A stretch of DNA of 64,000 bases from Carboxylicivirga caseinilyticus (GCA_025499705.1 JAFMVE010000002.1:124001-188000); one strand, 5' to 3'. Numbered from the stretch's first letter, positions 45,769 to 57,686 are shown. The notes: a model not told the origin generated them from the letters alone. Translations and numbers: made by a program.

Positions 45769-47772
45769 CTAATAAACACTCTTTATTTCCTGTTTTTTAA
45801 TCACTAAAGCCATTCGGGCAGGCAGATACAATAACAAATGATGTTGTCCGTTGGCAATTGCCTGACTATAATACATCTGTCCTTTTTCTATTCGGTTAAA
45901 TCCACCAAACTTTTCATCATCAGTTGTAAAAAGAACCTTGTATTTACCAGCATTTACTGGTATACCATAACCTGTAAATGATTGAACCGGATTAAAATTA
46001 AAAACGAATAAATAGTCACCCCTTGAAAAAGCCAACACCTGATCCGGTCCATTGTCAAAACGATGTTCCAAATATTTATCGAGAACTTTTTCTGAAGCAA
46101 AAAGATTTATAGCTGCCTCATCAAACTCATTTAATTGCTTGAATCGCAAATCAGAATTTTTCACCAGAGACCATTGACGACGGGCATACTTAAATGAAAA
46201 ACCATTTCCTTCTCTTGGAAAATCGATCCATTCGGGATGGCCAAATTCATTCCCCATAAAATTTAGATATCCGCCCGAAGCTGTACCTAAAGTGATGAGG
46301 CGAATCATTTTATGTAATGCCATAGCTCTGTCAATCACAAGATTTCTCCAATGTGTTGACATGTGTTCATACATCTCCTTATCTGCCAACCTGAAAATGA
46401 TAGTTTTATCGCCCACCAAGGCCTGGTCGTGCGATTCGGCATAACTGATGGTATGCTCCTCTACCCTATGCTGACTTAATTCATGATAAATTTGCCCAAC
46501 ATTCCAGTTTTCATCAGCCTGTTCCTTTATCAGTTTTATCCAAAAATCAGGCACACCCATTGAAAGACGATAATCAAAACCGATTCCTCCGTCCTTAATC
46601 CTACCCGCTAAACCGGGATAACCACTCATCTCCTCAGCAATGCTTATTGCATATGGTTTTACATCATGAATAAGTTGATTGGCCAGAGTGAGATAACAAA
46701 GAGCATCTTCACTGGATACACCATGAAAATAATCATCGTAACCTGTAAAGTCCTTGCCCAAACCATGGTCGTGATATATCATACTGGTAACTCCATCGAA
46801 ACGAAAACCATCAAAATGAAATTCTTCAATCCAATACCTGCAGTTTGATAACAGAAAGGCTAAAACTTCTTCTTTACCATAATCGAAACATCTTGAATCC
46901 CAGGCCGGATGGTCGTACTGATCGAAATATTGGGTGCGGTCGCCATCAAAATTACTTAGTCCTTCCAACTCATTTTTCACCGAGTGTGAATGCACAATAT
47001 CCATAATAACAGCAATCCCCATGTTATGAGCTGTATTAATCAGCCCTTTTAGTTCTTCAGGTGTACCAAACCTTGAACTGACAGCAAAAAAATTGGACAC
47101 ATGATATCCAAAGCTTCCGTAATACGGATGCTCCTGAATAGCCATCAGCTGAATGGTGTTATAACCAAGCGATTTGATATGAGGCAATACATTTTCGGTA
47201 AATTCGGTGAATGAGGCAACCTTTTCTTCCTCAGAAGACATTCCAACATGTGCCTCATAAATCAAAGGATGAAAATCATCAGACTGTATCTTAAATTTAG
47301 AATCAGACCAAGTATACTCATGTTCGGGACACCAAACCTGAGCATCAAATCCTTTGGTTGCTTCATCCTGTATCACTCTTTTAGCATAAGAAGGAATACG
47401 ATGTCCGTCACCACCTTCCCAAAAAACATGCAACTTAAAATGATCTTTATGCGACAGAATATGATCAGGAATAAACAATTCCCATATTCCTTTATCCTTC
47501 CTGATAAACTGAAATCCCGGCTTGGGATTCCAACCCGTAAATTCGCCTATCAGATAAATTGCTGTTGCATTAGGTGCCCACTCTCTCAATACCCATTCGC
47601 CATTCTCCGAATGCAGTCCCATCCACTCATAGCGTGATGCAAAATGCTTAAGCCCTCCATACATTTCATTTATCTCATCCAGTTTATGAAGAAACTTTTC
47701 ATGCCGTCGAATTATCTCACTTGTATGTGGTTCAAGCCATGGATCAGTTTTTATGAGGTTGGGTGTGGTCAT
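45769..47772 (-). CDS. glgB: 1,4-alpha-glucan branching enzyme (GH13, eukaryote-like type)
   Basis: A 667-residue cytoplasmic enzyme that makes alpha-1,6 branches in glycogen. A CBM48 domain (~55-150; VLREWAPNATAIYLIGEFTGWN) precedes the GH13 barrel (~185-560). Catalytic residues lie in GFRFDGVTSM (aspartate nucleophile), SIAEEMSGYPG (acid/base glutamate) and YAESHDQALVG (transition-state aspartate). The C-terminal all-beta domain follows. The FRFDGVTSMIYHDHGL loop and length resemble the shorter branching enzymes shared with eukaryotes rather than E. coli GlgB with its N1 domain. It starts three bases after the kdsB stop but belongs functionally with the glycogen operon at 31262-40452. Confidence 0.93.
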   Translation of the reverse strand: MTTPNLIKTDPWLEPHTSEIIRRHEKFLHKLDEINEMYGGLKHFASRYEWMGLHSENGEWVLREWAPNATAIYLIGEFTGWNPKPGFQFIRKDKGIWELFIPDHILSHKDHFKLHVFWEGGDGHRIPSYAKRVIQDEATKGFDAQVWCPEHEYTWSDSKFKIQSDDFHPLIYEAHVGMSSEEEKVASFTEFTENVLPHIKSLGYNTIQLMAIQEHPYYGSFGYHVSNFFAVSSRFGTPEELKGLINTAHNMGIAVIMDIVHSHSVKNELEGLSNFDGDRTQYFDQYDHPAWDSRCFDYGKEEVLAFLLSNCRYWIEEFHFDGFRFDGVTSMIYHDHGLGKDFTGYDDYFHGVSSEDALCYLTLANQLIHDVKPYAISIAEEMSGYPGLAGRIKDGGIGFDYRLSMGVPDFWIKLIKEQADENWNVGQIYHELSQHRVEEHTISYAESHDQALVGDKTIIFRLADKEMYEHMSTHWRNLVIDRAMALHKMIRLITLGTASGGYLNFMGNEFGHPEWIDFPREGNGFSFKYARRQWSLVKNSDLRFKQLNEFDEAAINLFASEKVLDKYLEHRFDNGPDQVLAFSRGDYLFVFNFNPVQSFTGYGIPVNAGKYKVLFTTDDEKFGGFNRIEKGQMYYSQAIANGQHHLLLYLPARMALVIKKQEIKSVY

Positions 47773-47775
47773 ATT

Positions 47776-48537
47776 TTATTGTATTATACCGGATTTTAAC
47801 AGATTTTCAAGATCTTCAGGTGTATCAATGGCAACTGCCTGTTCATGGGTTTCTTCTACCCGAATGGAATAACCATTCTCAAGCCATCTCAATTGTTCTA
47901 AAGATTCGGCCAGTTCCAATTGGCCAAGGGGCAGGCGGGTTATTTCATTTAAAACATCCGAACGATACCCATACAAACCAATATGATTATAATACTGATG
48001 TTTACTAATCCAATCCTTCTCTGGTTCTGAACGCAGGTATGGAATAGGCGAGCGGCTAAAATAAAGTGCTTTTTTATCTTTACTAACCACTACTTTAGGT
48101 TTGTTGGGATTAAATAAATCTTCTGTTTTAGAAACAGGTTTAACCAACGTAGCCAGTTGAGTTTCTTCTTCATTAAAACAATTGGCAACCAAAGCAATCT
48201 GTTCGGGGCTAATAAAAGGCTCATCACCTTGTATATTTAAAACTGCATAAAACTCTTTTCCTTCTATTTTCTCAACTTTTTGTAATGCCTCTGCACACCT
48301 GTCGGTACCACTCTGATGATCAACTGAAGTCATTACTACCTTTCCTCCAAAACTCAAAACTGCCTTTTCGATGCGTTCATCATCGGTAGCAACATAAACA
48401 AAATCAAGGTGTTTTTTGGTTTGTTCATACACCCTTTGAATCATTGGTTTTCCGCCAATATCAGCCAAAGGTTTACCGGGGAAACGGGTTGAGCCAAAAC
48501 GGGCGGGGATTAATCCCAGAATATTCTTTTCAATCAT
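47776..48537 (-). CDS. kdsB: CMP-KDO synthetase
   Basis: A 253-residue cytoplasmic cytidylyltransferase that activates KDO for lipid A core synthesis. Motifs: NILGLIPARFGSTRFPGKPLADIGGKPMIQ (nucleotide loop), SGTDRCAEAL, NIQGDEPFISPEQI, and HIGLYGYRSDVLNEI, ending QLEQLRWLENGYSIRV and AIDTPEDL. These are the family's CTP and KDO contacts and length is usual. It heads a two-gene unit with glgB, three bases downstream; the metabolic connection between the two is not obvious. Confidence 0.95.
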   Translation of the reverse strand: MIEKNILGLIPARFGSTRFPGKPLADIGGKPMIQRVYEQTKKHLDFVYVATDDERIEKAVLSFGGKVVMTSVDHQSGTDRCAEALQKVEKIEGKEFYAVLNIQGDEPFISPEQIALVANCFNEEETQLATLVKPVSKTEDLFNPNKPKVVVSKDKKALYFSRSPIPYLRSEPEKDWISKHQYYNHIGLYGYRSDVLNEITRLPLGQLELAESLEQLRWLENGYSIRVEETHEQAVAIDTPEDLENLLKSGIIQ

Positions 48538-48641
48538 ATAATCATCAAATCGGTTTCATGGTAAATTTAATGATATTTTCTTTCGGCTTCCTATTAACAA
48601 AAATTGTTTTGAGCTTTTCCCTGAAAAAACAATGAGAATTG

Positions 48642-48649
48642 TAACTTTG
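48642..48649 (+). promoter_or_regulatory. -7-like box upstream of the sigma-54 activator operon
   Basis: TAACTTTG matches TAnnTTTG and lies 57 bases upstream of the start. A TTG for the -33 position at the expected distance is not clear. Confidence 0.35.
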
Positions 48650-48705
48650 TCAGTCAATCTGCTAAAATTGCAGTCTAAATATTTTCGACTCAAAAAAAGT
48701 AATCC

Positions 48706-49953
48706 ATGGATCTACAGCAAATCAAGCAAAGATTTGGCATCATAGGTAATGCATTTGGTCTCAACAGAGCCATTGATGTTGCCGTACAGGTTGCTCCAAC
48801 CGACCTTTCTGTATTGATTACTGGTGAGAGTGGTACCGGTAAAGAAGTTTTTCCTCAAATCATTCATCAGAACAGTGCCCGAAAACATGGCCCTTATGTT
48901 GCCGTTAACTGCGGTGCCATTCCTGAAGGTACTATTGATTCTGAATTATTTGGCCATGAAAAAGGAGCATTTACAGGAGCTCTTTCTGATCGGAAAGGTT
49001 ATTTTGAGGAAGCGAATAAAGGAACCATCTTTTTGGATGAAATTGGGGAACTTCCTTTGGCAACCCAGGTGAGACTTTTAAGAGTACTGGAAACAGGTGA
49101 ATTTATGAAAGTAGGTTCATCAAAGGTTCTTAAAACAGATGTTCGTGTGGTTGCTGCCACTAATGTCGATATGGAAAAGGCAATCAAAGAAAGTAAGTTT
49201 CGCGAAGATCTGTATTATCGTTTAAACAGTGTACCCATTAAGATTCCGCCTCTACGGGATCGATCAGAAGATATTTACTTGCTATTCAGAAAATTCTCAA
49301 GTGATTTTGCCAATCGTTACCGCATGCCGGCTATCAAATTGGATGAAGACGCTAAAAAACTTTTAATGGGTTATCGCTGGCCGGGTAACATTCGTCAATT
49401 AAAAAATATCACAGAACAGATTTCTGTTATCGAACAAAAAAGAGAGATTGATGCAGAGGTTATGAGTCGTTATCTTCCTTATCATACTGGAGGTAATCTC
49501 CCAGCCTTAATCGACCAGAAAAGCATGCCTGGAGGAGCCGATTTCAATACCGAAAGAGAAATATTGTACAAAGTTTTGTTTGACATGAAACGCGACATGA
49601 ACGACCTTAAAAAACTTGTTCATGGCTTACTGGAAGATGGTCCGGTTGTGGCACAAAGTGAGCATGCCAACATTGTTCAAAAGTTATATCAGAATGATGA
49701 CGGTAGTTTTATAAGTGATAATAATGTGCCCACAGTTCCAACTTTTAACAATGTTTCAAACGATCAGCATACTGGTATTGAGGATACCGAAGAGTTTGTA
49801 GAAGAATCATTATCTCTGGCTGATAAAGAAATTGAACTGATAAAAAAGGCATTGGATAAATACAATGGAAAACGAAAACATGCAGCCCGTGAATTAGGTA
49901 TTTCGGAGCGCACGTTATATCGTAAAATAAAAGAATATCAAATAGAAGGATAA
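48706..49953 (+). CDS. Sigma-54-dependent transcription activator without receiver
   Basis: A 415-residue AAA+ activator. Walker A is at 40-47 (GESGTGKE), the sigma-54 contact loop GAFTGA at 87-92, Walker B in GTIFLDEIGE, and the arginine-finger region [11 protein letters not shown]. The C-terminal ~45 residues are a Fis-type HTH (NGKRKHAARELGISERTLYRKIKEY). There is no receiver or PAS domain at the front; the AAA domain starts almost at residue 1, so control must come through interaction or expression level. It heads an envelope operon, with lptE 12 bases downstream. Confidence 0.92.
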   Translation: MDLQQIKQRFGIIGNAFGLNRAIDVAVQVAPTDLSVLITGESGTGKEVFPQIIHQNSARKHGPYVAVNCGAIPEGTIDSELFGHEKGAFTGALSDRKGYFEEANKGTIFLDEIGELPLATQVRLLRVLETGEFMKVGSSKVLKTDVRVVAATNVDMEKAIKESKFREDLYYRLNSVPIKIPPLRDRSEDIYLLFRKFSSDFANRYRMPAIKLDEDAKKLLMGYRWPGNIRQLKNITEQISVIEQKREIDAEVMSRYLPYHTGGNLPALIDQKSMPGGADFNTEREILYKVLFDMKRDMNDLKKLVHGLLEDGPVVAQSEHANIVQKLYQNDDGSFISDNNVPTVPTFNNVSNDQHTGIEDTEEFVEESLSLADKEIELIKKALDKYNGKRKHAARELGISERTLYRKIKEYQIEG

Positions 49954-49965
49954 TATACTTGGAAG

Positions 49966-50478
49966 ATGATTAAAAACATCAAAATACTAGGTGCATTGGC
50001 TCTGATCATTTCAGGATTGGTAGCCTGCAAAATTGAAATGACAATGAGTGGAGCTTCTATCCCTGAAAATATTAAAACCTTTTCGGTTCAATATTTCAAC
50101 AACCGTGCTCCTTTAATTAATCCTACGTTAAGTCAGGAATTTACTGAAGGGCTTAAAGATCGTATTACGAATGAATCGCGTCTTAAGCTGGCTTCAAATA
50201 ATGGGGATATTGATTTTTCGGGTGAGATCACCGGATACGACATTCGTCCTATGGCTATTCAGGCCGATGCGGTTTCGGCACAAACCCGATTGACGATGAA
50301 TGTTAAGGTACGCTACAAAAATTATAAAGACCCGAAAAAGAACTGGGAATCTTCATTCTCCGCTTTTCGTGATTTTGATTCTGATCAGAACATTAATGCG
50401 GTAGAAGCTGATTTAACCAAAGAGATGGTAGAAGAAATAACTGAAAATATTTTCAACAAGGCTTTTGCCGACTGGTAG
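49966..50478 (+). CDS. lptE: LptE-like outer-membrane lipoprotein
   Basis: A 170-residue lipoprotein: hydrophobic signal and lipobox LVAC with C21 as modification site. The body has the LptE pattern: ENIKTFSVQYFNNRAPL, LSQEFTEGLKDRITNESRLKLA, then DIDFSGEITGYDIRPMAIQ and a terminal helix. LptE plugs the LptD barrel in lipopolysaccharide transport to the outer membrane. Bacteroidota LptE is divergent, but context (envelope operon with SecG) and the alternating strand pattern support it. Confidence 0.82.
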   Translation: MIKNIKILGALALIISGLVACKIEMTMSGASIPENIKTFSVQYFNNRAPLINPTLSQEFTEGLKDRITNESRLKLASNNGDIDFSGEITGYDIRPMAIQADAVSAQTRLTMNVKVRYKNYKDPKKNWESSFSAFRDFDSDQNINAVEADLTKEMVEEITENIFNKAFADW

Positions 50479-50487
50479 ACATCACAC

Positions 50488-51426
50488 ATGAACAAAACAG
50501 AGTTTTTTGATTACGTTAACAGCCCGGATCGACTGAACAAGGATACCGTTGCTTCACTAAATGAAATTATTGAAGAGTATCCCTGGTTCCAGACGGCTCG
50601 TCTGTTGCTTGTTAAAAACCTGCATGTAATTGATCACGTAAAGTTCAATAGCGAACTAAAAACATCTGCAGCTTATATCGTTGATCGTAAACGGCTATTT
50701 GATCTGATTCATAATAATGAGATGATCAAAGAAGAGCCTGTTCAGGAAGAGGTGAAGGTAGTGGAGCAAAAAGCTGAAGAACTCGAAATTCCAAAGACAA
50801 CGATTGAAGAAGAACCGGATGTCAAAAGCCGTTCTTCCATTGAAATGTCGACAAACATCAGTTCTATCAGTGATTATTTCCAGGCTGATGATGTGTATGA
50901 AACCAACGATGGAAAAACACTTGATTTTAGTAATCTTGGAATCAAATCTGATGAAGAAGAAGCTCCTGTTGTTCTGCCAAGTGCTGACTTTCTGGAATAT
51001 GAATCAAGTGACTATACAGGTTATCAGTTACATCATGCAGACAACATTAATGAAGAAGAAAATCGATCATTCTCTGATTGGTTAAATGCCTTACGTCATG
51101 CTCCTGTTCAATCCAGTGAAAAAGAGACAGCTAATCCAAAGAGAAAATCACAGCAACTAATCGATAATTTCTTAAATATTGATACCCCAAAGGTTATTGC
51201 CAAACCCAATAGTAAACCTAGCAGTAACGGCAACGAACGCCATGAACAAAGTCTTAAGGAAAGTGATGATTTACTATCGGAAACATTAGCAAATATTTAC
51301 ATCAAGCAAAAGCATTACGAAAAAGCTATTGCTATTTATGAAAAGTTGCGTTTGAAATATCCCGAAAAAAGTGTTTACTTTGCCGAGCAAATTAGCAACC
51401 TAGAAAAAAGTATTAATAATCAATAA
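50488..51426 (+). CDS. Hypothetical protein with a TPR-like C-terminus
   Basis: A 312-residue cytoplasmic-looking protein with no signal. The N-terminus (~1-80; FFDYVNSPDRLNKDTVASLNEIIEEYPWFQTARLLLVKNLH) is helical, the middle (~85-245) is acidic, low in complexity and probably disordered. The C-terminal ~45 residues look like one tetratricopeptide unit (ETLANIYIKQKHYEKAIAIYEKLRLKYPEKS). I know of similar proteins in this position in other Bacteroidota but not a function. Its start follows lptE by nine bases and its stop precedes secG by ten, so it belongs to the envelope operon. Confidence 0.78.
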   Translation: MNKTEFFDYVNSPDRLNKDTVASLNEIIEEYPWFQTARLLLVKNLHVIDHVKFNSELKTSAAYIVDRKRLFDLIHNNEMIKEEPVQEEVKVVEQKAEELEIPKTTIEEEPDVKSRSSIEMSTNISSISDYFQADDVYETNDGKTLDFSNLGIKSDEEEAPVVLPSADFLEYESSDYTGYQLHHADNINEEENRSFSDWLNALRHAPVQSSEKETANPKRKSQQLIDNFLNIDTPKVIAKPNSKPSSNGNERHEQSLKESDDLLSETLANIYIKQKHYEKAIAIYEKLRLKYPEKSVYFAEQISNLEKSINNQ

Positions 51427-51436
51427 ATAGAGAAAT

Positions 51437-51790
51437 ATGTATTCGTTTATTTCGATACTAGTTATTATAGCGAGCATCCTTCTAATCCTTATCGTTTTGG
51501 TTCAAAACTCAAAAGGTGGAGGTTTAGCTTCTAATTTTTCAGCTTCCAATCAGGTAATGGGAGTTCGAAAAACCACTGACTTCCTTGAAAAAGCTACATG
51601 GACTTTGGCTGGTGCTCTTTTAATCCTATCATTTGTTGCAGTAATGGTATTACCTAAAGCTACTGCCAGTAGTGCTGAAGTAGATGAAAAAATTAATGCA
51701 TTACCACAGCAACAACAAGAAGTACCTGCATTTCCTACTCCGGCAGAAGGTGATCAAACTCAGGAAACAACTACTGAAGGCGCTGAATAG
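51437..51790 (+). CDS. secG: Preprotein translocase subunit SecG
   Basis: A 117-residue inner-membrane protein of the SecYEG channel. Two helices (~3-23 and ~55-75) flank the conserved cytoplasmic loop VLVQNSKGGGLASNFS..NQVMGVRKTTDFLEKATW. A C-terminal acidic tail rich in Q, E and T (~80-117) is longer than in E. coli but usual in Bacteroidota. It ends the envelope operon at a strong terminator. Confidence 0.95.
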   Translation: MYSFISILVIIASILLILIVLVQNSKGGGLASNFSASNQVMGVRKTTDFLEKATWTLAGALLILSFVAVMVLPKATASSAEVDEKINALPQQQQEVPAFPTPAEGDQTQETTTEGAE

Positions 51791-51813
51791 CCTAAGTAGG
51801 ATGAAAATATAGT

Positions 51814-51845
51814 AAGCCGGTCTTTCATTGAAGGACCGGCTTTTT
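51814..51845 (+). terminator. Rho-independent terminator after secG
   Basis: AAGCCGGTC (51814-51822) pairs with GACCGGCTT (51834-51842), followed by a T tract to 51845. Confidence 0.92.
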
Positions 51846-52039
51846 GTTTATACCAACACAATGTTAGCTGACAGTCACAGCTAACACATTCTGCAATTTT
51901 GACTTTTCATGACACAGCCCCGTGACAGATAACTGAAAAAAAGGCAGACTTTTTATCAAAAATACCCGTAAATTGTATTTGGCATACTTTGTGAGATTCT
52001 TGCCAGCGTAAAATAGTTTAATCTTAAAATTTAATAGAT

Positions 52040-52318
52040 ATGTCAGATTTAAAAGGTAAAGTTTTAGCCGGTAAAATTTTGGTTAAGCCACAGGAAGCTG
52101 AAACTAAAACTTCTAGTGGTATTATCATTCCTGATTCAGCAAAAGAAAAGCCATTACAGGGCGAAGTTGTTTTAGTAGGTGCTGCTAAAAAAGACGAAGA
52201 AATGGAAATTAATACAGGTGATGTTGTGCTTTATGGTAAGTATAGCGGAACTGAATTAAACATCGATGGTACTGATTACCTGTTGATGTCTCAGTCTGAT
52301 GTGTTGTATATCCTTTAA
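52040..52318 (+). CDS. groS: Co-chaperonin GroES
   Basis: A 92-residue GroES that caps the GroEL ring. Motifs: KVLAGKILVKPQEAETKTSSGIIIPDSAKEKP (mobile loop) and GDVVLYGKYSGTELNIDG, ending LMSQSDVLYIL. Length and sequence are standard. It lies 91 bp upstream of groEL. The 194-base leader after the secG terminator contains no CIRCE element that I could see. Confidence 0.98.
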   Translation: MSDLKGKVLAGKILVKPQEAETKTSSGIIIPDSAKEKPLQGEVVLVGAAKKDEEMEINTGDVVLYGKYSGTELNIDGTDYLLMSQSDVLYIL

Positions 52319-52385
52319 AAATTAGTTAGTTAGTTTTCAGTCAGAAGACAGACGTATATATAAACGTCTAAAATACTGACATTAA

Positions 52386-54050
<1,665 letters not shown>

Positions 54051-54070
54051 AATTATCATTCTTAATATAG

Positions 54071-54102
54071 AAAAAGGGATTCATATGAGTCCCTTTTTTT
54101 TT
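54071..54102 (+). terminator. Rho-independent terminator of groES-groEL
   Basis: AAAAAGGGA (54071-54079) pairs with TCCCTTTTT (54090-54098), followed by more T residues to 54102. The rest of the 305-base groEL-lepA spacer holds only the lepA promoter candidate. Confidence 0.92.
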
Positions 54103-54262
54103 GTTTCTCTAAAAACGGATCATTCAAAAATTAATCGTTTGTACTATTAAATATTTGATGACCTGTTAAAAGATTTAATTCCCCATACTATCTACACTTA
54201 ACAAAACTCAATACAAGTCTTGATTGCTTCCTAATTTTATTAGTAATTTTACTTTCATCGGC

Positions 54263-54296
54263 TTGAAGTGATAATTCAAGGAAATAAGTATCTTTG
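54263..54296 (+). promoter_or_regulatory. Candidate Bacteroidota-type promoter for lepA
   Basis: TTG at 54263-54265 and TATCTTTG at 54289-54296, an exact TAnnTTTG match, with a 23-base spacer. The lepA start lies 60 bases downstream. Confidence 0.5.
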
Positions 54297-54355
54297 CACA
54301 CCTGATTTGTGAAGTTGAAAAAAAGAGGTTGAACGAGCAGTATAATAGTTTTTAA

Positions 54356-56143
54356 ATGAAGAACATACGTAACTTTTGCATCATAGCCCATATCGACCAT
54401 GGTAAAAGTACCCTGGCAGACCGCTTATTGGAATTTACCAAAACTGTTTCAGATAAAGATCTTCAGGCTCAGGTTCTGGATGATATGGATCTGGAACGTG
54501 AGCGAGGCATTACTATTAAGAGTCATGCCATACAAATGGACTTTGAATACAATAATGAAAAATACGTTCTGAACCTGATTGATACCCCTGGACACGTTGA
54601 CTTTTCATATGAGGTATCACGATCCATTGCTGCCTGTGAGGGAGCTTTATTGATTGTTGATGCAACACAGGGTATTCAGGCACAAACTATATCGAACCTT
54701 TATCAGGCTATCGAACACGATTTGGAAATTATTCCTATCCTCAATAAAATGGACTTACCCAATGCCATGCCTGAGGAAGTGGAAGATCAGATTATAGACC
54801 TGATTGGCTGCGATCGCGAAGATATTATCAGAGCCAGTGGTAAGACCGGCGAAGGTGTTGAAAACATTCTGGAAGCATTAATCCACCGAGTACCTGCTCC
54901 GGTTGGGGATCCTGATGCTCCGCTTCAGTGTTTGATTTTCGACTCAGTATTTAACTCTTTTCGTGGTATCATCGCTTACTTTAAAGTTGTAAACGGAAGC
55001 ATCAGCAAAGGAGACCTTGTTAAGTTCTTTAACACCGGCAAACAATATGATGCTGACGAAATTGGTGTTCTGCGCCTTACTATGGAACCCCGAAAAGAAC
55101 TACGTACCGGTGATGTAGGTTATATCATTTCAGGTATTAAAACCAGTAAAGAAGTAAAAGTGGGTGATACCATTACCCATGTAAAAAATAGTTGCAGCAA
55201 AGCCATTTCAGGTTTCGAAGAAGTAAAACCAATGGTATTTGCGGGTGTTTATCCGATTGATGCCGAAGACTATGAAGACTTACGCGCGGCAATGGAAAAA
55301 CTTCAGTTGAATGATGCCTCCTTAACTTACGAGCCTGAATCATCGGCAGCACTTGGATTCGGATTTCGTTGTGGGTTCTTAGGTCTGCTTCATATGGAGA
55401 TTATCCAGGAGCGTCTGGATCGTGAATTTGACATGGCTGTAATTACTACCGTGCCTAACGTGCCATATATTGCGCACACCAAAAAAGGTGAAATTATCCA
55501 TATTCATACACCATCCGAGTTACCTGAACCCACTGTGCTGGATCATGTAGAAGAACCTTATATTAAGGCTTCCGTCATTACAAAGGCTGATTACATTGGA
55601 AGTATCATGTCGCTTTGTTTGAACAAGCGAGGTACTTTAATGAAACAGCATTACCTGACAGCTGATCGTGTTGATCTGGAATTTGATATGCCATTGGCTG
55701 AGATTGTATTTGATTTCTACGACAAGTTGAAGAGTATTTCCAAAGGTTATGCATCGTTTGACTATCACCAAACAGGTTTTAGGGCTGCCAAACTGGTTCG
55801 GTTGGATATTCTGCTTAATGGAGAAAGTGTAGATGCTCTTTCATCACTTATCCACTTCGATAATGCGCAGACATTTGGCCGCCGTATGTGTGAGAAATTG
55901 AAGGAACTGATACCTCGTCAGCAATTCGACATTGCGATTCAGGCTGCCATTGGTGCTAAAGTTATTGCCCGCGAAACAGTTAAAGCCGTTCGTAAAGATG
56001 TAACTGCCAAATGTTATGGTGGAGATATCTCGCGTAAACGTAAACTATTGGAAAAACAGAAGAAAGGTAAAAAGCGTATGAAGCAGGTGGGTAATGTGGA
56101 AGTTCCGCAAAAGGCCTTCCTGGCAGTACTTAAGCTTGACTAG
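54356..56143 (+). CDS. lepA: Elongation factor 4 (LepA)
   Basis: A 595-residue translational GTPase of the EF-G family. G1 is AHIDHGKST near the N-terminus, G2 region [12 protein letters not shown]3 DTPGHVDF, G4 NKMDLP. The LepA-specific C-terminal domain ends [27 protein letters not shown], which separates it from EF-G, and there is no domain IV. It acts on stalled or mis-translocated ribosomes. It is monocistronic, ending at a terminator shared with the convergent sigma-54 regulator. Confidence 0.98.
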   Translation: MKNIRNFCIIAHIDHGKSTLADRLLEFTKTVSDKDLQAQVLDDMDLERERGITIKSHAIQMDFEYNNEKYVLNLIDTPGHVDFSYEVSRSIAACEGALLIVDATQGIQAQTISNLYQAIEHDLEIIPILNKMDLPNAMPEEVEDQIIDLIGCDREDIIRASGKTGEGVENILEALIHRVPAPVGDPDAPLQCLIFDSVFNSFRGIIAYFKVVNGSISKGDLVKFFNTGKQYDADEIGVLRLTMEPRKELRTGDVGYIISGIKTSKEVKVGDTITHVKNSCSKAISGFEEVKPMVFAGVYPIDAEDYEDLRAAMEKLQLNDASLTYEPESSAALGFGFRCGFLGLLHMEIIQERLDREFDMAVITTVPNVPYIAHTKKGEIIHIHTPSELPEPTVLDHVEEPYIKASVITKADYIGSIMSLCLNKRGTLMKQHYLTADRVDLEFDMPLAEIVFDFYDKLKSISKGYASFDYHQTGFRAAKLVRLDILLNGESVDALSSLIHFDNAQTFGRRMCEKLKELIPRQQFDIAIQAAIGAKVIARETVKAVRKDVTAKCYGGDISRKRKLLEKQKKGKKRMKQVGNVEVPQKAFLAVLKLD

Positions 56144-56161
56144 ACAAACATTATATATTAT

Positions 56162-56195
56162 AAACGCGCAAGGAATTCACTCTTTGCGCGTTTTT
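56162..56195. terminator. Terminator between lepA and the convergent sigma-54 regulator
   Basis: AAACGCGCAA (56162-56171) pairs with TTGCGCGTTT (56184-56193), followed by T residues on the plus strand and A/T-rich sequence on the minus strand. It lies between the two convergent stops. Confidence 0.88.
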
Positions 56196-56217
56196 ATTTT
56201 ATCAAAAAGAACAATCG

Positions 56218-57558
56218 CTATCCTTCTTTATCCTTCTTCAACAGATTGTAGATGGTCGACTTTCCCATATCCAGTTTATCAGCCACCAGTAATACATTGT
56301 TGTTATATTTTTTAAGGTAATGACGAATAATCCGTTCGGTAAATTCTTTCAATGTCATTTCCTCATTAAAAAGATCTTCTTCGGATTGAGTTGAGTTAAA
56401 AATAATGTGCTCCTGATCAATAATATTGGAATTTGTCATTACAGCTCCTAATTCAACAACCGCCTTTAACTCACGAACATTACCCGGAAACCGGTGACTT
56501 AATATTTTTTTCTTGGCAGCTGGTGTCAGTTCCAGTTTCTCCAATCCATTTTCCTTACAAAAGGCTGCAATAAAGTGCTGAGTAAGTAAAAGTGTGTCAT
56601 TCCTCCTATCTTTCAATGGAGGCAGATGAATTGGCAAACCCAATAATCGATAGTATAAATCTTCACGGAAATTACCTGCCCGCACTTCTTCTGCCAAATC
56701 CTTATTGGTTGCCGTTATGATACGGGTATTAATTTTAATAACTGCATTTCCTCCAACACGTGTAATTTCGCGTTCCTGAAGCACACGCAATAGCTTAACC
56801 TGCAAATTAAAATCCATCTCCCCTATCTCATCCAGAAAAACTGTACCTCCATCAGCTTCTTCAAATTTTCCTTTTTTTGAAGTTATGGCTCCCGTAAACG
56901 CTCCTTTTTCGTGACCAAAAAGCTCACTCTCGATCAATTCTTTAGGAATAGCCCCCATATTAACTGCAATAAACGGACTGTCTTTACGGGGTGAGTTATA
57001 GTGAATGGTTTTTGCGATCAATTCCTTACCCGTTCCTGTCTCACCATAAACCGAAACATTTATGTTGGGTACTTTAATGGCTTTATCTATCAAGGCAAAA
57101 ACCTCTTTAATAGCCGGACTATCGCCAATAATAGCATTCTTATACTGGTATTTATTGCTGATTTCAGACTTTAGCTGACTTATCTCGTTCTTAAGATTCT
57201 TGTTTTTACGGATGTTTTGAATACTGTGTAACAGTCGATCCTTAATATTCTCATCCTTTGTTATGTAATCGTATGCACCTTCCTTCAGTAGTTGAACAGC
57301 AGTAGAAATATCATCCTGACCAGAAATCACAATCACATCAATCTCAGGATTAAAACGCTTAATTTTTTTCAGAATTTCATTACCAGTAAAATCAGGCAAC
57401 CCCAAATCAAGAGTTACCACATCAGGATTATCGTTTAAATTTCTGATAAAATCCTTACCATTAAAATAAGACTGTACCTCATAATCAGGATTGAGCTTCA
57501 AAGTGTGTTCAATCAGTTTATTAAACACCTTATCATCCTCAATAACATTAATTCTCAT
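56218..57558 (-). CDS. NtrC-type sigma-54 response regulator
   Basis: A 446-residue regulator in three parts. The receiver (~1-115) has acidic residues EDD, phospho-acceptor D51 (VTLDLGLPD) and K101. The AAA+ domain (~140-380) has Walker A 172-179 (GETGTGKE), GAFTGA 219-224 and Walker [12 protein letters not shown] Fis-type HTH (~400-446; [24 protein letters not shown]) completes it. No kinase gene is adjacent, so it is an orphan partner. It is transcribed away from sprE, whose start is ~170 bp upstream on the other strand; a role in regulating the secretion genes is a guess. Confidence 0.92.
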   Translation of the reverse strand: MRINVIEDDKVFNKLIEHTLKLNPDYEVQSYFNGKDFIRNLNDNPDVVTLDLGLPDFTGNEILKKIKRFNPEIDVIVISGQDDISTAVQLLKEGAYDYITKDENIKDRLLHSIQNIRKNKNLKNEISQLKSEISNKYQYKNAIIGDSPAIKEVFALIDKAIKVPNINVSVYGETGTGKELIAKTIHYNSPRKDSPFIAVNMGAIPKELIESELFGHEKGAFTGAITSKKGKFEEADGGTVFLDEIGEMDFNLQVKLLRVLQEREITRVGGNAVIKINTRIITATNKDLAEEVRAGNFREDLYYRLLGLPIHLPPLKDRRNDTLLLTQHFIAAFCKENGLEKLELTPAAKKKILSHRFPGNVRELKAVVELGAVMTNSNIIDQEHIIFNSTQSEEDLFNEEMTLKEFTERIIRHYLKKYNNNVLLVADKLDMGKSTIYNLLKKDKEG

Positions 57559-57678
57559 GATTCAATATCTTTGGTCTGTTCAATAACCAACCCTTACGAA
57601 TGGTTTGCAATTCAGCGATAATTGGTAAATTTAGAAATTGTTTTTACTCTACAGGGCAATTTTTGTGTTTTAATGAAA

Positions 57679-57686
57679 TATTTTTG
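57679..57686 (+). promoter_or_regulatory. -7-like box upstream of sprE
   Basis: TATTTTTG, an exact TAnnTTTG match, lies 43 bases before the sprE ATG at 57730, within the divergent spacer. No clear -33 TTG at the usual distance. Confidence 0.38.

Noticed and set aside
51984-51991. ATACTTTG as a -7 box for groES
   Set aside because: Two mismatches to TAnnTTTG and no -33 element at proper spacing.
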